Shown piece after piece: positions 11,081 to 23,720 of a stretch of 64,000 nucleotides of DNA. Source of the stretch: Hyperoodon ampullatus. Its lineage: Eukaryota > Chordata > Mammalia > Artiodactyla > Ziphiidae. The stretch is taken from positions 2,852,001 through 2,916,000 of the forward strand of contig OX457075.1 of NCBI GenBank assembly GCA_949752795.1. Reading direction: 5' to 3'. Each line of letters opens with the position of its first letter. Position 1 is the stretch's first letter. Both the position numbers and the translations under genes were made by a program. The notes under the pieces are model-generated. The model made no database searches and was not told where the DNA came from. It saw only the letters and a program-made list of their open reading frames with translations.

Positions 11081-12400
11081 ATCTCATAGATAAAATTGAC
11101 CTTTTTTTTGCTAACAGCATCTTATCTTCATTTGCCTATACAGATTCCATCCTTTTCCTCTTCCCCTTTTGCGTTTTTGTTTCCCCAAATTATCCCTTTT
11201 TATGTTGTGAGTTTATTACCAAATTGAAATAGGTATAGTTTTTTTTCCCCTGCCTTTTCCCCCTTTAATTTTTATGCTGTAATAAAGTGTTTTAAAACCT
11301 ATTCTAATAAAGAGTTGCAATTTTCTGTTTCTATTTATCACCTTGCTCAGAGGTTTGTATATTTTGGCCATTTTGTTTCTGGTAGAAGAGCTCCTTTCAA
11401 CATTTTGTAAGGCAGGTTAGTGTCGATGAATTCCCTCAGCTTTTTTCTGGGGAAGTCTTTATATCAGGATGATAACTTTGCTGGATAGAGTATTCTTGTG
11501 TGACAATTTTTATCTTTTAGTATTTTGGGAATGTCATTCCACTCCCTCCTGGCCTATAGGGTTTCTGATGAGAAATCTGCTCATAGACTAATGAGGGTTC
11601 CTTTGTAAGTTACCATCCTATTTTCCCTTGCTGCCTTTAAAATCCTTTCTTTGTCATTGACTTTTGACAGTTTTAATATGATGTGTCTTGAAACAGGTCT
11701 GTTTGCATTGAGATCATTGGTTTTTCTCTTAGCTTTGTGGGCTTGTATATCAGTTCCTTCCTCAGATTTGGGAAGTTTTCAGCTGTAATTTCTTTATGTA
11801 AACTCTCTGTTCCCTTCTCGCTCTCTTCTCATTCTGGGATACCCATTATTATAATGTTGCACTTCCTAAAAGTGTCAGATAATTGTCGTGAAATTTCCGA
11901 ATTTTTTTAGAACTTAATTCTCTTTCCTCTTCTATCTGTATTATTTCTAGCTTTCTATCTTCAAGCTTGCTAATTCTCTCTTCCATATGGTCTGCTGTAT
12001 TTTCAAGGCTTTCTAATGCATTTTTCATCGTGTTTATTGAGTCCTTCATTTCCACTATTTGTTTGGTTCTTTTTTAGAGTTTCAATCTCCTTTGTAAAGT
12101 TTTTCTTCTATTAATTAGTTTTATTTCTGAGGTTATTGAACTGACTTTCTGAGTTTCCTTGTAGCTCATTGAGTATCTTGATGATGACTATTTTTAATTC
12201 TCTATCAGTTACATTGCAATATCCCATGACTTTAAGTTTAGTTTCTGGAAAATTGTCATTTTCTTTTTGTAATACAGTATTACTCTGGTTCTTCATGGTG
12301 CTTGATGAATTGTTCCTCTGCTTTTCTTCTTTAGGTAAAGTTTTTGTTTTTCTTTGATTCTGAAACAACAGGTTAGAAGCAAGAAGGCTTGCTTTTGTTT

Positions 12401-12415
12401 CCAGTAGGTGGCGCT
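12401..12415 (+). promoter_or_regulatory. CTCF-like motif inside antisense L1 5' UTR
   Basis: ccagtaggtggcgct matches the CTCF core consensus CCASYAGRKGGCRSY at all 15 positions. It lies just upstream of the L1 ORF1 start on the opposite strand. Whether it is bound cannot be told from sequence. Confidence 0.5.
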
Positions 12416-12543
12416 ATAGCACAACTTTTTGGCTCCTCTTACCTGAGCTGCCTGAGTTGGGTTCCTGGGTACTGCGGCTGCAAGTGGGGGGTGGGGGCCA
12501 GAGTCTTGGTGTCCCCATGGCTGGAGGGATGGGGCCACAGGTC

Positions 12544-12570
12544 CTGCTGCTGCTGCTGCTGCTGCTGCTG
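12544..12570 (+). repeat. (CTG)9 trinucleotide repeat
   Basis: Nine uninterrupted CTG units within the antisense L1 5' UTR, followed by CCCAG. Such pure short arrays are length-polymorphic in many mammals. No coding context. Confidence 0.9.
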
Positions 12571-14140
12571 CCCAGTTATGTGTGGCCATGAGCGCCATGG
12601 CAGCTGGTAGGCCAGTATGCCACCTCCCCTGCTGCTACCTGGGGTTGTGGGCTCAGCTGCCACTTCTGGGGGTGGGGGGCAGGATTCCAGGCACTGCTCC
12701 ACTGTTCCCCTCATTCCACCTCCTCTATATGTTCCAATCCACTCACCTTTAGACGTACGGATGTGTGGAATTCTCCTGCATCCTGGTCTGTTGGGCAGAG
12801 ACACATGTGTTGAATTGTGGATCTTCTACTGGTTGTAGTTTGAAGGGGAGAAACAAAGGAAGCATCTCACTCTGTCATGATTTCAACATCACTCCCCAAA
12901 GGGGAGGATCTTAATCAGCACCTAGATTCAGGCTGATTGAAAGCCAGACCTTCAGGTAGCAACTTAAAAAAAAAAAAAAAGCAAATATATACAGTCCCAT
13001 GGGACCATAAGCCCTAGTGGCCCCAGAGCTGGGTGCTCTTGAGGTGTTCCCTGGGCAGCAGTCACAAAAACTGGGGCTCCAGATGGGCTTACAAGCTCCT
13101 TTCTGGGAGATACTGATGAGCTATAGTGAGGCAGAGGGAGAGCACAAAGTTGACACTCTTGGCCTATGTTCCCTGAGAGCACCTCTGTATCTTCTACACG
13201 TGTGCAAACCTGAAGCCTGCCCCCAAGCAAGACTAGCAAGTAGACCTCTTCCACAGAAAGGCTGGGATGTGTCAGTCCTCGGTGCAGTGCCCTGGGGGTG
13301 GTAGCCTGCCAAGAACTGTCTCTCCAATTGTTACAGTCCTGTGGTACCCAGGAACACAACCCACCCACCCCCCCGCCTCCAGAACTAGACATGGTAGTCA
13401 TAAAACCCAGGGCACCAGATGTGTGTTGACACTCCCCTCTGACAGATACTGGCACTCTGGAGCATGGCAGAGGGAGAGTGAAAACATAGTATTGACTGAT
13501 AAAAGGGAAAAAACAAAAAGGAAAAGAAAAAGAGAAAAAAGGGAACTATAAAGAAAAAAAGGAAAAAAAGATGGCACCTGCTGGCTGTAGCAAGGCAGAG
13601 GGAGAACAGGAAGATGGCACCCACCAGCCCCTGCCCTGGAGAGCATCCCCGCAGTCCCCACCCCACAGACCCATGCTTTAAACTTAGGAAATGGGTCTCT
13701 TTCACATAAAGTCCTGGTGCTTTTCAAAGAGCTGCTTTTGTGTTGGGACCCTGTGTGTGAGCCCTCAGTTCACCACAGCCCTGTGGGTCTCCTGGACACA
13801 AGCCCCATTGGACTTGAACAGCTGAATGTTTTGGGAGCTCTTCTCTCAGGCACCAGTCTTAAAAGTTGGAGTTCTTGAGGTGGGGAGTCCTTCCCTCCTC
13901 AGGGAGGAGCTCTGGGTTTTGAGTTCCCTCCCAATTCTGGGACACTGTGTGGGGTGGGATTTAGAGAGTGTCTCTGCCTCCCCTGCCACTCAGCGTGGTT
14001 TCCCTCTTGTTTGCCCAGTGTGAAGGTTTGCTCTGCCAGTTTTTAGGGCTTTATTCAAAGGAAGTTTTCCATACATAGCTGTAGATTCAGTGTGCCCATG
14101 GGAGGAGGTGAGTTCACAATTATCACCATCCTGAACCAGA

Positions 14141-14790
14141 ATCCTCATCAATACTGTGTAGTTTTCAGTATACAGATCTTTCACCTCCGTGGGCAGATTT
14201 GTTCCTAAGTATTCTATTGGTTTTGATGCTATTGTAAGTGGGATTGCTTTCTTAATTTCTCTTTCAGATAGTTTATTGTTAGTGTACAGAAACTTGATTG
14301 ATTTTTGCATGTTGATTTTGTATTGTGCAACATTACTGAATTCATTTACTAGTTCTAACAGTTTTTCAGTGAAGTATTTGGGATTTTCTGTACATAGAAT
14401 CGTCATTTGCAAATAGAGACAATTTTACTTCTTTCTTTCTGATTTGGATGCTGTTTATTTCTTTTTCTTTTTTAAATGCTGTGGCTAGGACTTTCAATAC
14501 TATGTTGAATAGAAGTGGTGAGAGTAGATACACTTGCCTTGTTCCTGATATTAGAGGGAAAACTTTCAACCTTTCACTATTGAGTATATTAGCTGGGTTT
14601 TGTTTCTTCTATACCCAATTTATGGAGAGTTTTCATCATGAAAAGAAGTTGAATTTTGTCAAATGCTTTTTCTGCATTTATTGAAAGGATCATATGATTT
14701 TTATCTTTCACTCTTAATGTGGTGTATCACAATTATTGATTTGGTATGTTGAATTATTATTGCATCCCAGGGAAAAAGTCACCTACTACT
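14141..14790 (-). mobile_element. L1 ORF2 reverse-transcriptase fragment
   Basis: The - strand peptide at 14412-14160 is recognisably L1 ORF2 just after the catalytic core (short landmarks KLLELVNEFS and YLGTNLP). Further right are RT-palm-like pieces with frameshifts. It is joined directly to the 5' end of the L1 at 9812-14140, so that L1 probably inserted into this older copy. Confidence 0.7.
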
Positions 14791-16820
14791 GAGTACGATA
14801 CCCAGTCCCAATCATCTAGTGAGCCTGACCAGAGAATCCAGGAAACCACAGAGACCATCCTATAGCCTCACTTGGACAGAGAACCAAGCCAGCCGTCCTA
14901 TCCAGTCATTCTCAGCCAGTGACACCCACCCCTACCCCCAATCTCAGAGCTTGAATATTTGCCTTGTCCCAAAATAGACCATAATAGCAGGCCCCACCTG
15001 CTCAAGGACATTACCAGCAGACATATCCAGAAACCCAAATTGAGCTGACTGGTACAGAACTGTCTCTGCCAAAGAGAACCCTCAATGTCTGGAAGAGAAG
15101 AACAATTATTCAAATGTGCAGATACCAATGTAAGGAATCAAGGAGCATTAAAATATGACACCACCAAAGGAAGCTAATAAAGTGCTAATAACTGATCCTA
15201 AAGAAATGGAGATCTATGAGCTGTTGGACAAAGAATTCAGAACAGTCCTCTTAAGGAAGTTTAGTGAACTACAAGAAAACACAGCCAGACAACTAAACAA
15301 AATTAGGAAGACAGTGCATGAACAAAACAAGAAGTTCAATGAAGAAATAGAAACCATAAAAAAAAAAAAACCCAGAAATCCTAGAGCTGAAAAATACAAT
15401 AACTGAACTGAAGAATTCAATAGGGAGCTTCAAAAGCAGACTTAATGGTGCAGAGGAAAGAATCAGTGACCTGGAAAATAGGACATTTGAAGTTATCCAG
15501 TCAGAGAAGCAAAAAGAAAAAAGAATGAAAAATAGCGAAGAAAGCCTATGGGACTCATGGGGCACAATGAAAAGAAACAATATTCACAGTATGAGAATTC
15601 CAGAAGGAGATGAGAAAGAGGAAAAGGGACAGAAAATATATTTAAAGAAATAAAGTCTGAAAACTTCTCAAACCTAGAGAGAGAAACACACATCCAGATT
15701 CAAGAGGCCCAAATGATCCAAAATAGGGTGAATTTGATAGGGCTACAGTAAGACTCATTATAATTAAATTGTCAAAAGTCAAATATAAAGAAATAATTCT
15801 AAAATCAGCAAGAGAAAAGAGAAGTTACATACAAGGGTACCCACATAAGACCCTAGGCAGATTTCTCAACAGAAACTTTTCAGGCCAGAAGAGAATGGAA
15901 TGACATATTCAAAATACTGGGGGGAAAAAAAGACAAAAAAACTGTCAACCAAGAATACTATACCCAATGAAGCAGTCCTTCAGAAATGAAGGATAGATAA
16001 AAACTTTCTCAAATAAACAATAGCTGAGGGAATTCATCACCACTAGTTCTGCCTGACAAGAAATGCTGAAGGGAGTTGAGTAGAAATAAAAGAACACTAG
16101 TCAATATCATAAACATAAGAGGACAGTGTGAAACTCACTGGTAATGGTAAATATATAGTCAAAGTTAGATTCTATAATATAGTAATAGTGGTGCGTAGAC
16201 CACTCACAGCTCTAGCTTGAAAGTTAAAAAGCAAACATAGTAAAAAATAACCATAACTACAATAATCTGTTATCGGTTACACAATATAAAAGATATAAAT
16301 TGTAACATCAACAGCCTAAAATGAGAGAGTGAGAAATAAAAGTGTAAAGCATAGGAATTCTATTGAAGTTAATGTATTAGTATAAAAAAGGGTGTTATAA
16401 TTTTAAGGTATTTTATATAAGCCTCATAACCACAAGGGAAAACGTGCAGCAGTTACACAAAAGAAAATGACAGAGAGGTCAAAACATACTAATATCAGAA
16501 GACTTCAGAACATCACTTCAAAAAAAAAAAAAAGAACAGAACAAAAGACAAGGAACAATAGATCTACAAAGCAACCAGAAAACAATATTTAAAATGGCAA
16601 TAGTAATTCCTTACTTATCAGTAACTGTTTTAAGTGTAACCAGATGAAAATCTTCAATCAAAAGACATTAAATGGCTGAATGGATTCAAAAAAACAAGAC
16701 CCAGTGATATACTTATTGCCTACAAGAAACTCACTTTAGCCTTAAACACACACATAGATGGAGAGTGAAGGGATGAAAATACATTTCAAGCAAATGGTAA
16801 TCCAAAAAATGCAGGAGTGG

Positions 16821-17136
16821 GGACTTGCCTGGTGGTCCAGTGGTTAAGAATTCATCTTGCAATGCAGGGAACACCGGTTCTATTCCTGGTCAGGGATCCC
16901 AGTTCCCCAACCAGAGGCAACTAAGCACACTTGCCACAACTAGAGAGCTCACATGCTCTGGAGCCTTGCGCCACAACTAGAGAGAAGCCTATGAGCCACA
17001 ACTAGAGAGAAGCCCATGCACTGCAATGAAATATCCCGCATGCTACAACTAAGACCCAACATAGCCAATAAATAAATAAATAAATATTAAAAGAAAAAGA
17101 AGTAGAGAAGCAAGACCTAAAAAAAAAATTTTTTTT
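16821..17136 (+). mobile_element. CHR-type SINE, divergent long body
   Basis: Head 'ggacttgcctggtggtcc', an internally rearranged body in which 'ccacaactagagag' recurs three times, and a long A/T-rich tail. Target-site duplication aaatgcaggagtgg (16807-16820) and aaatgcagcagtgg (17137-17150). Confidence 0.9.
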
Positions 17137-19882
17137 AAATGCAGCAGTGGCTATACTTAGTCAAAATAGACTTTAAAGTAGTCAAAAGAGACAAAGAAGG
17201 TAATTATATAACATTAAAGGGATCAATACATTGAGAAGATATAACAATTATAAATATTCCTGTGCCCAACATTGGAACACCTACATACATAAACCAAAAA
17301 TTAACAAACAGCTAAAAGGAGAAATAAATAGCAATACATTAACAGTTGAGGACTTTAATTCTCCACTCTCAGCAATAGTAGACCATCCAAACAGAGAATC
17401 AATAAGGAAACAGCAGATTTGAACTACACAATAGACCAAATGAACCTAATAAAAATATACAGAACATTCTATCTGACAGCAGCAGAACACACATTCTTCT
17501 CAAGTGCACATGGAACATATTTTAATTCAAGGAGATTGAAATCATACCAAGTATTTTCTCTGACCACATTAATGTGAAACTAGAAATCAGTAACAAGAAG
17601 AAAACTGGAAAACACAAATACACAGAAATTAAACAACACTTTCTTGAATAATCAATTAATTACAGAAAAAAATTAAAGGTGAAATTAAAACAAGTCTCTT
17701 GTGACAACCAAAAATGGAAACACAACATACCAAAACTTATGGGATGCAGCAAAAGCAGTTCTAAGAGGGAAGTGCATAGTGATAAATGTCTACATTAAGA
17801 AATAAAAAAGGTCTTAAATGAACAACCTAAGTCTACACTTCAAGAAACTAGAGAAAGAAGAAAAAAACTGAGCCCAAATTTAGCAAAAAAAGGAAATAAT
17901 AAAGATTAGAGTGGAAATAAATGAAATAGAGAGCAGGAAAACAATAGAAAAGATTAACCAAACTAAGAGTTAGCTCTTTGAAAAGATAATATTAACAAAT
18001 TTTTATTTAGACTAACCAAGGAAAAAGAGACAACCCGAATCAACAAAATTATAAATGAAAAAGAAGTCATTACAACTGATATCACAGAAATGCATAAGAG
18101 GCTACTGTGAACAACTATACGTCTTCAAACTAGACAACCTGGAAGAAATGGAAAAATTCTTAGAAATATACAAACTAGCACGACTCAATCAGGAAGAAAT
18201 AGAAAGTCTGAATAGACAAATTACTGGTAAGGAGATTGAATCAGTAATCAAATATCTCCCAACAAAGTAAAGCCCAGGACCATATGGCTTCACTGGTGGA
18301 CTTTTCCAAATATTTAACAATCCTTCTCAAACTCTTTTTGAAAAGGAAAGAACACTCACAAACTCATTTTATGAGACCAGCAATCATCCTGATACAAAGC
18401 CAGAATAGGACACTACCAGAGAAGAAACTTACAGACCAATATCTCTGATGAATATAGATGCAAAAATTCTCAATAAAATATTAGCAAACTGAATTTAGCA
18501 GCACATTAAAAGGATCATTCACCATGATCAAATGGGATTTGTACCTGAGATGCAAGAATGGCTCAACATACACGAATTAGTCAATGTGATAATTCACATT
18601 AATAGAACAATGGAAAAAATCATATGATCATCTCAAGAGATGCAGGAAAAGCATTTGACAAAATTCCATATCTGTGCCTGATTAAAACTCTTTACAATTT
18701 AGAAGGAACATACCTCAACATAATAAAGGCCATATTTGATAAGTTCACAGCTAACATCATGCTCAATTGTGAGAGGCTGAAAGCTTTTCCTCTAAGATCA
18801 GGAACAAGACAAGGGAGCCACTCTCAATACTCCTATTCAACATCATACTGGAAGTTCTTGCCAGAGTAACCAGGCAAGAAAAGGAAATAAAAGGCATCAG
18901 AATTGGAATGGAAGAAGTAAAGCTATCTCTACTTTCAGATGACATGATTTTATATACAGAAAATAATAAAGACTCAACAACAACAACAACAAACTTTTAG
19001 ATCTAATCAACAAGTTCAGTAAAGTCACAGGATACAAAATTAACATACAAAAATCAGTATCATTTTTATACACTAACAACTAATTATGTGAATAATAAAG
19101 AAATTGATACTATTTACAATAGCATCAAAAACAATAAAATACTTAGGAATAAACTTAACTAAAGAGGTGAAACATGTCTACTCTGAAAATTACAAGACAT
19201 TGATGGAAGAAATCGAAGAAGACACAAAATGGAAAGGTAGCCCATGTTCATGGATTGGAATAATTAATGTTGTTAAATTATCCATACCTATCAAAAGCCA
19301 TCTATAGATTCAATGAAATCCTTATCAAGATTCCAATGGCATTTTTTTACTTAAGTAGTAAAAACAATCCTAAAATTTATATGAAACCACAAAAGATCCC
19401 AAATAACCAAAGCAATCCTGAGAAAGAACAAAGTAGGAGACATCACACTTCCTGATTTCAAGCTATACTGTAAACCTATAGTAACCAAAACAGACAGATA
19501 AATAGCTCAAGGGAATAGAACTGAGATGCTAGCAATAGACCCAAGCATATAAGGTAAACTAATATTTGACAAGGAAGCCAAGAATACTCAATGGAGAAAA
19601 GACAATCTCTTCAATAAATGGTGCTGGGAAAATTGGATATTCACATATTAAAAAATGAAACTAGACCCCTATCTTACACCATTCATAAAAAGTAACTCAA
19701 AATACTTAAATGCAAGACCTGAAGCCATGAAACTTCTAGAAGAAAACATAGGAGAAAAGCTCCTTGACATAGGTCTTGGCAATGATTTTTTTAGATATAA
19801 CACTTAAAGCACAAGAAAGAAAATAAAAAATAAGTGGGACTCCATCAAATTAAAAGCTTCTTCACTGCAAAAGAAACCATCA

Positions 19883-20147
19883 CAACATTAGCATTAGTTA
19901 CTGTGTTTTTATAAATATATAAAGTATAGTGTGTAGACCCCCTTTAATTTTCTGTAGGTGGCATATCTATTTAAAATATATTGGGAAATTTATTAATACA
20001 GTTGAATAGTTCTGAATTGAATATATCAAATATTAATACATTTAATAAACAGGTTTATTGCCTTAAGTATAAAGATATTGTATGCAAGGCTTTTTTCATT
20101 TTGGAAAAGGTGTTTACTTAATAAAGAAATATGTGTTCATAAAAATA
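19883..20147 (+). pseudogene. Retrocopy of an unidentified mRNA 3' end
   Basis: A ~258 bp AT-rich block interrupts L1 ORF2. It is flanked by aaaagaaaccatca (19869-19882) and aaaagaaatcatca (20148-20161), a 14 bp duplication with one mismatch, and ends with AATAAA at 20120-20125, fifteen bases and then an A-rich tail. These are the hallmarks of L1-mediated retrotransposition of a polyadenylated transcript truncated to its 3' UTR. It matches no SINE or L1 I recognise and has no open frame. The parent gene is unknown to me; an uncatalogued repeat is the alternative. Confidence 0.7.
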
Positions 20148-21125
20148 AAAAGAAATCATCAGCAAAGTGAAGAGGCAATTTACAGAATAGGAAAAATATT
20201 TGCAAACCATATACCTGATAAGGGATTAATATCCAAGATATATAAAGAACTCATATAACTCAATAGCAAAATAAGCAAATAATCCAATTAAAATGGGCAA
20301 AAGACATGAATAGGCATTTTTCAAAGGCAATTTATGAATGGCCAACAGGTACATGAAAAGGTGCCCAACATCACTAGTCATTAGGGAAATGCAAATTAAA
20401 ATCTCAAAGAGATACCACCTCATGCCTGTTAGAATGGTCATTATCAAAGAGACAGGACATAACAAATGTTGGTGAGGATGTAGAGAAAAGGGAACACTTG
20501 TGCACTGTTAGTAGGGTTGTAAATTGGTATAGCCACTATGGAAAACAGCATGATGGATCCTTTAAAAAATTAAAAATAGAACTACCACATGATCCAGCAA
20601 TTCTACTTCTGGGAATATATACAAAGGAAATGAAAACACAAACTCAAAAAGGTAGCTGCACCCGCATGTTCATAGCAGCTTTATTTACAATAGCCAAGAC
20701 ATAGAAACAACCTAAGTGCCCACTGATGGATAAATGGATAAGGAAGTTGTGTTATATGTACAATGGAATATTATTCAGACATTTTAAAATGATGAAATCT
20801 TGCCATTTGCAGCAACCTGGTGCTAAGTGAAATAAGTCAGACAGAAAGACAAATACTTTATGATGTCGCTTCGATTCCACATGAATCTAAAAACCCAAAC
20901 TCAGAGAAACAGATCAGATTTGTGGTTACCAGAGGTGGGCAATGAGGGTAAGAGGAATACCTGAAAGGTGGTCAAAAGGTACAGACTTCCAGCTATAGGA
21001 TAAATAATTATACTAGGGATGCAATATACAGCATGATGACTATGGTCAACACTGAACAATATATATAAAAGTGTTGAGAGTAAACCCTAAGGGTTTTCAT
21101 CACAAGAATAAAAACTTCTTAGAAC

Positions 21126-21530
21126 TGTATATATTGGTAACATGATTCTTGTTTCCAGGTTTAAAGTCCAGTGGAAATTAAAGTCCAGATTCCCCTCAAC
21201 ATTTGACACTTGAAGTCACCCCAAAGCCTGGGTGAGTTTTCCATCCATTTGGGTTGGCCTAGCTTATTTATGGCAGCTGTATTCACTTCTCCTGGCCTGG
21301 AAGCCTCATCCTTGAGGTGCTGTAGACACGCCCACTTTAATGCCAAATAGGCAAAAGTCACCATTAAAACTGCTGTCCTACAAGACATTACAATGAATTA
21401 TAAATTTTAAAAATACTGATTGCTCACAAATCAACAGACAACAGAAGACAATACATATTGAAAACATCTTTAGAATATATTTTATTCACAACTTAATCTC
21501 TCTTTTCCTTCCCATCCAAACTTTTTAAAA
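21126..21530. other. Unique sequence, nothing recognised
   Basis: Single-copy-looking DNA between the L1 3' end and an L2. No coding or RNA feature seen. Confidence 0.4.
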
Positions 21531-21682
21531 GACTTCATTGTCTGTTTCCACTTCTTCATCTCATACCCTCTCCTTAGACCACTGAAATCTGGTTACCACC
21601 TTGGGCACCACTACATTCCACAAGGATTTTGCTGCTTCCTTTGTGTCTATACCAGGGTCTGGCACATGGTGTCCTTCAAATA
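21531..21682 (+). repeat. L2 LINE fragment, left part
   Basis: L2-like ORF2 words ('accactgaaatctggttacc') followed by an L2/MIR-type 3' end ('tctggcacatggtg'). Removing the mariner joins '...ccttcaaa' to 'aatacttgctgaagaaag', restoring the normal L2 terminus. Confidence 0.55.
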
Positions 21683-22963
21683 TTGCGCTGGCCAAAACGT
21701 TCGTTCGGTTTTTTCTGTAAGATGGCTCTAGTAGCACTTAGTTGTCTTTAACTTCATTTGAAACAATTTTGTTAGGTTGTATGTGACAGCTGTCATATCA
21801 GCGTGCATTTTAAAAGACATCAAAATTGGTGAATTTTTGTGTAGCCATTTTAATGTTGAAGATGGAAGAAAAGAAGCAACATTTTCGGCCTATTATGTTT
21901 TATTATTCCAAGAAAGGTAAAAACGCAACTGAAACGCAAAAAAAGATTTGTGTGGTGTATGGAGAAGGTGCTGTGACTGATCAAACATGTCAAAAGTGGC
22001 TTGCAAAGTTTTGTGCTGGAGATTTCTCGCTGGACGATGCTCCACGGTCAGGTAGACCAGTTGAAGTTGATAGCGATCAAATTGAGACATTAATTGAGAA
22101 CAATCAACGTTAAACCATGCAGGAGATAGCTGACATACTCAAAATATCCAAATCAAGCGTTGAAAATCATTTGCACCAGCTTGGTTATGTTCATGGCTTT
22201 GATGTTTGTGTTCCACATATGTTAAGCAAAAAAACCTTGACCGTATTTCACCATGCAATTCTCTTCTTAAGTGTAATGAAAACATTCCATTTTAAAAACA
22301 AATTGTGATGGGCAATGAATGAAAAGTAGATACTGTACAATAATGTGGACTGGAAGAGATCGTGGGGCAAGCAAAATGAACCACCGCCAACCACACCAAA
22401 GGCAGGTCTTCATCCAAAGAAGGTGATGTTGTGTCTATGGTGGGATTGGAAGGGAGTCCTCTATTATGAGCTCCTTCCAGAAAACCAAATGATTAATTCC
22501 AACAAGTACTGCTCCCAACAGACCAACTGAAAGCAGCACTCAACGAAAAGTGTCCAGAATTAGTCAACAGAAAACGCATAATCTTCCATCAGGATAATGC
22601 AAGACCTCGTGTTTCTTTGATGACCAGGCAAAAACTGTTACAGCTTGGCAGGGAAGTTCTGATTTCATCTGTTGTATTCACCAGACATTGCACCTTCGGA
22701 TTTCCATTTATTTCAGTCTTTACACAATTCTCTTAATGGAAAAAATTTCAATTCCCTGGAAGACTGTAAAAGGCACCTGGAACAGTTCTTTCCTCAAAAA
22801 GATAAAAAGTTTTGGGATGATGGAATTATGAAGTTGCCTGAAAAATGGCAGAAGGTAGTGGAACAAAACACTGAATACATTGTTCAATAAAGTTGTTGGT
22901 GAAAATGAAAAATATGTCTTTTATTTTTACTTAAACACCAAAGGTACTGTTTGGCTAACCCAA
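21683..22963 (+). mobile_element. Mariner DNA transposon, inactive
   Basis: A ~1.28 kb element between TA dinucleotides (21681-21682 and 22964-22965). Its ends are inverted: ttgcgctggccaa on the left and the reverse complement ttgggttagccaa on the right, two mismatches. The length and a single transposase frame fit Tc1/mariner. It resembles the mariner families spread through cetartiodactyl genomes. Cut-and-paste transposition into TA explains the clean split of the L2. Confidence 0.93.
21826..22890 (+). pseudogene. Degenerate mariner transposase
   Basis: The N-terminal helix-turn-helix part is open for 95 codons (21826-22113) and ends in a TAA. A second helix-turn-helix follows (IADILKISKSSVENHL). 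The region expected to carry the first catalytic Asp (usually in a DEKW motif) is damaged by a base change and a TAG near 22325. HQDNARP (second Asp, ~22590-22610) survives, and after a frameshift YSPDIAPSD (third Asp, ~22673-22699) survives with the C-terminal 60 residues in frame to the stop at 22888-22890. At least three lesions, so no active enzyme. Confidence 0.92.
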
Positions 22964-22965
22964 TA

Positions 22966-23420
22966 AAATACTTGCTGAAGAAAGGGATTATTTTTGCCAC
23001 AGTCATCAATGACCTTGTTGAATCAAACAGATATTTTTTTATTCCTTATGTTAACTGACCCTCTGTCACATCGGACACTGTCACTCACTCTCTATTTCCT
23101 GAGATCTCTGCTCCCTTCCATGTGAGATAACAGATGCTCTGGTTCTCCCCCAGATGACTCATTTCCTCTGTGGGCTTTCACTCTCCAGCAGCCCCTTCAT
23201 GGACAGAGATTCTTGGGTTCTGTGCTCAGCCAACGATTTTTTTACTCTTCATATTCTCTTTCTTGCAACTATGATATAAATGATAAATCGCCCAAATCAA
23301 AACCTGTGCTTTCAGTCCTCCTCAAACTCACGTACCCAATTCTCTCATCAAAGAGGTATCCCTGGGGCCCCTCAAATCCATATATCCAAAACTGAACTCA
23401 TTGTTTTCTCCTAATCAGTC
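22966..23420 (+). repeat. L2 LINE fragment, right part
   Basis: Continues with L2 ORF2-like words: 'gtcatcaatgaccttgttga', 'gacactgtcactcactctc' and 'caaaactgaactcattg' in the expected order. Degraded, non-coding. Confidence 0.6.
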
Positions 23421-23429
23421 CTTATTTTC

Positions 23430-23720
23430 CTTTATTTCATTAATTTATTCAAAATATTTTTTGAGAAATGACGAAATGTCAAATGTTGGGTTAGGGTGAT
23501 AGAATACAATGGCAAAAAGACAGCAATAGTTCCTAGTCTCATTTAATCATCAGTCTAGTGGACTGATAGACAAATAAGAGATTATAATGCAGTATGATTA
23601 ATGAAAATGAAAACTACAAGGTCTAAGCAAGTGCATTGCAAGATTACTTACATAGTCCAGTGGAGGTGTCTGACAAAGCCTCTTGGATGAGGTGGTATTT
23701 AACGTCAAAAATCAGCTTAT
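23430..23720 (-). repeat. L2 LINE fragment, antisense
   Basis: The + strand runs 'tttattcaaaatatttttt' ... 'gatagaatacaatggcaaa' ... 'cctcttggatgaggtggta', the usual order of antisense L2 3' end and adjoining ORF2. Confidence 0.55.

Larger units (their letters stand above)
9812..14140 (-). mobile_element. Old L1 (L1M type) with 5' UTR, ORF1 and start of ORF2
   Basis: Read from right to left: 5' UTR about 14140-12370, containing loosely repeated 'ggcagagggaga' modules near 13.13, 13.46 and 13.59 kb; ORF1 from Met at 12368 (open to 12111, then another frame at 12055-11849 rich in Glu/Lys); the inter-ORF region; and an ORF2 endonuclease fragment at 10238-9930, in which the catalytic-site GDFN-type motif reads GRGV. 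Homology ends near 9812 at about ORF2 residue 280. Two SINEs interrupt it. It is not functional. Confidence 0.78.
14795..21125 (+). mobile_element. Old, nearly complete L1 (L1MA/L1MB type), inactive
   Basis: 5' UTR-like DNA 14795-15150; ORF1 from Met 15155, open for 83 codons and then frameshifted at an A run near 15360; inter-ORF region about 15.7-16.6 kb; ORF2 about 16.67-20.85 kb in many short frames; 3' UTR-like DNA to about 21125. At the RT active site the usual FADD reads as LSDD (near 18930). The C-terminal region around 20500-20760 is still recognisable. It hosts a SINE (16821-17136) and a foreign 3'-end retrocopy (19883-20147). No intact A tail is seen. Confidence 0.82.
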
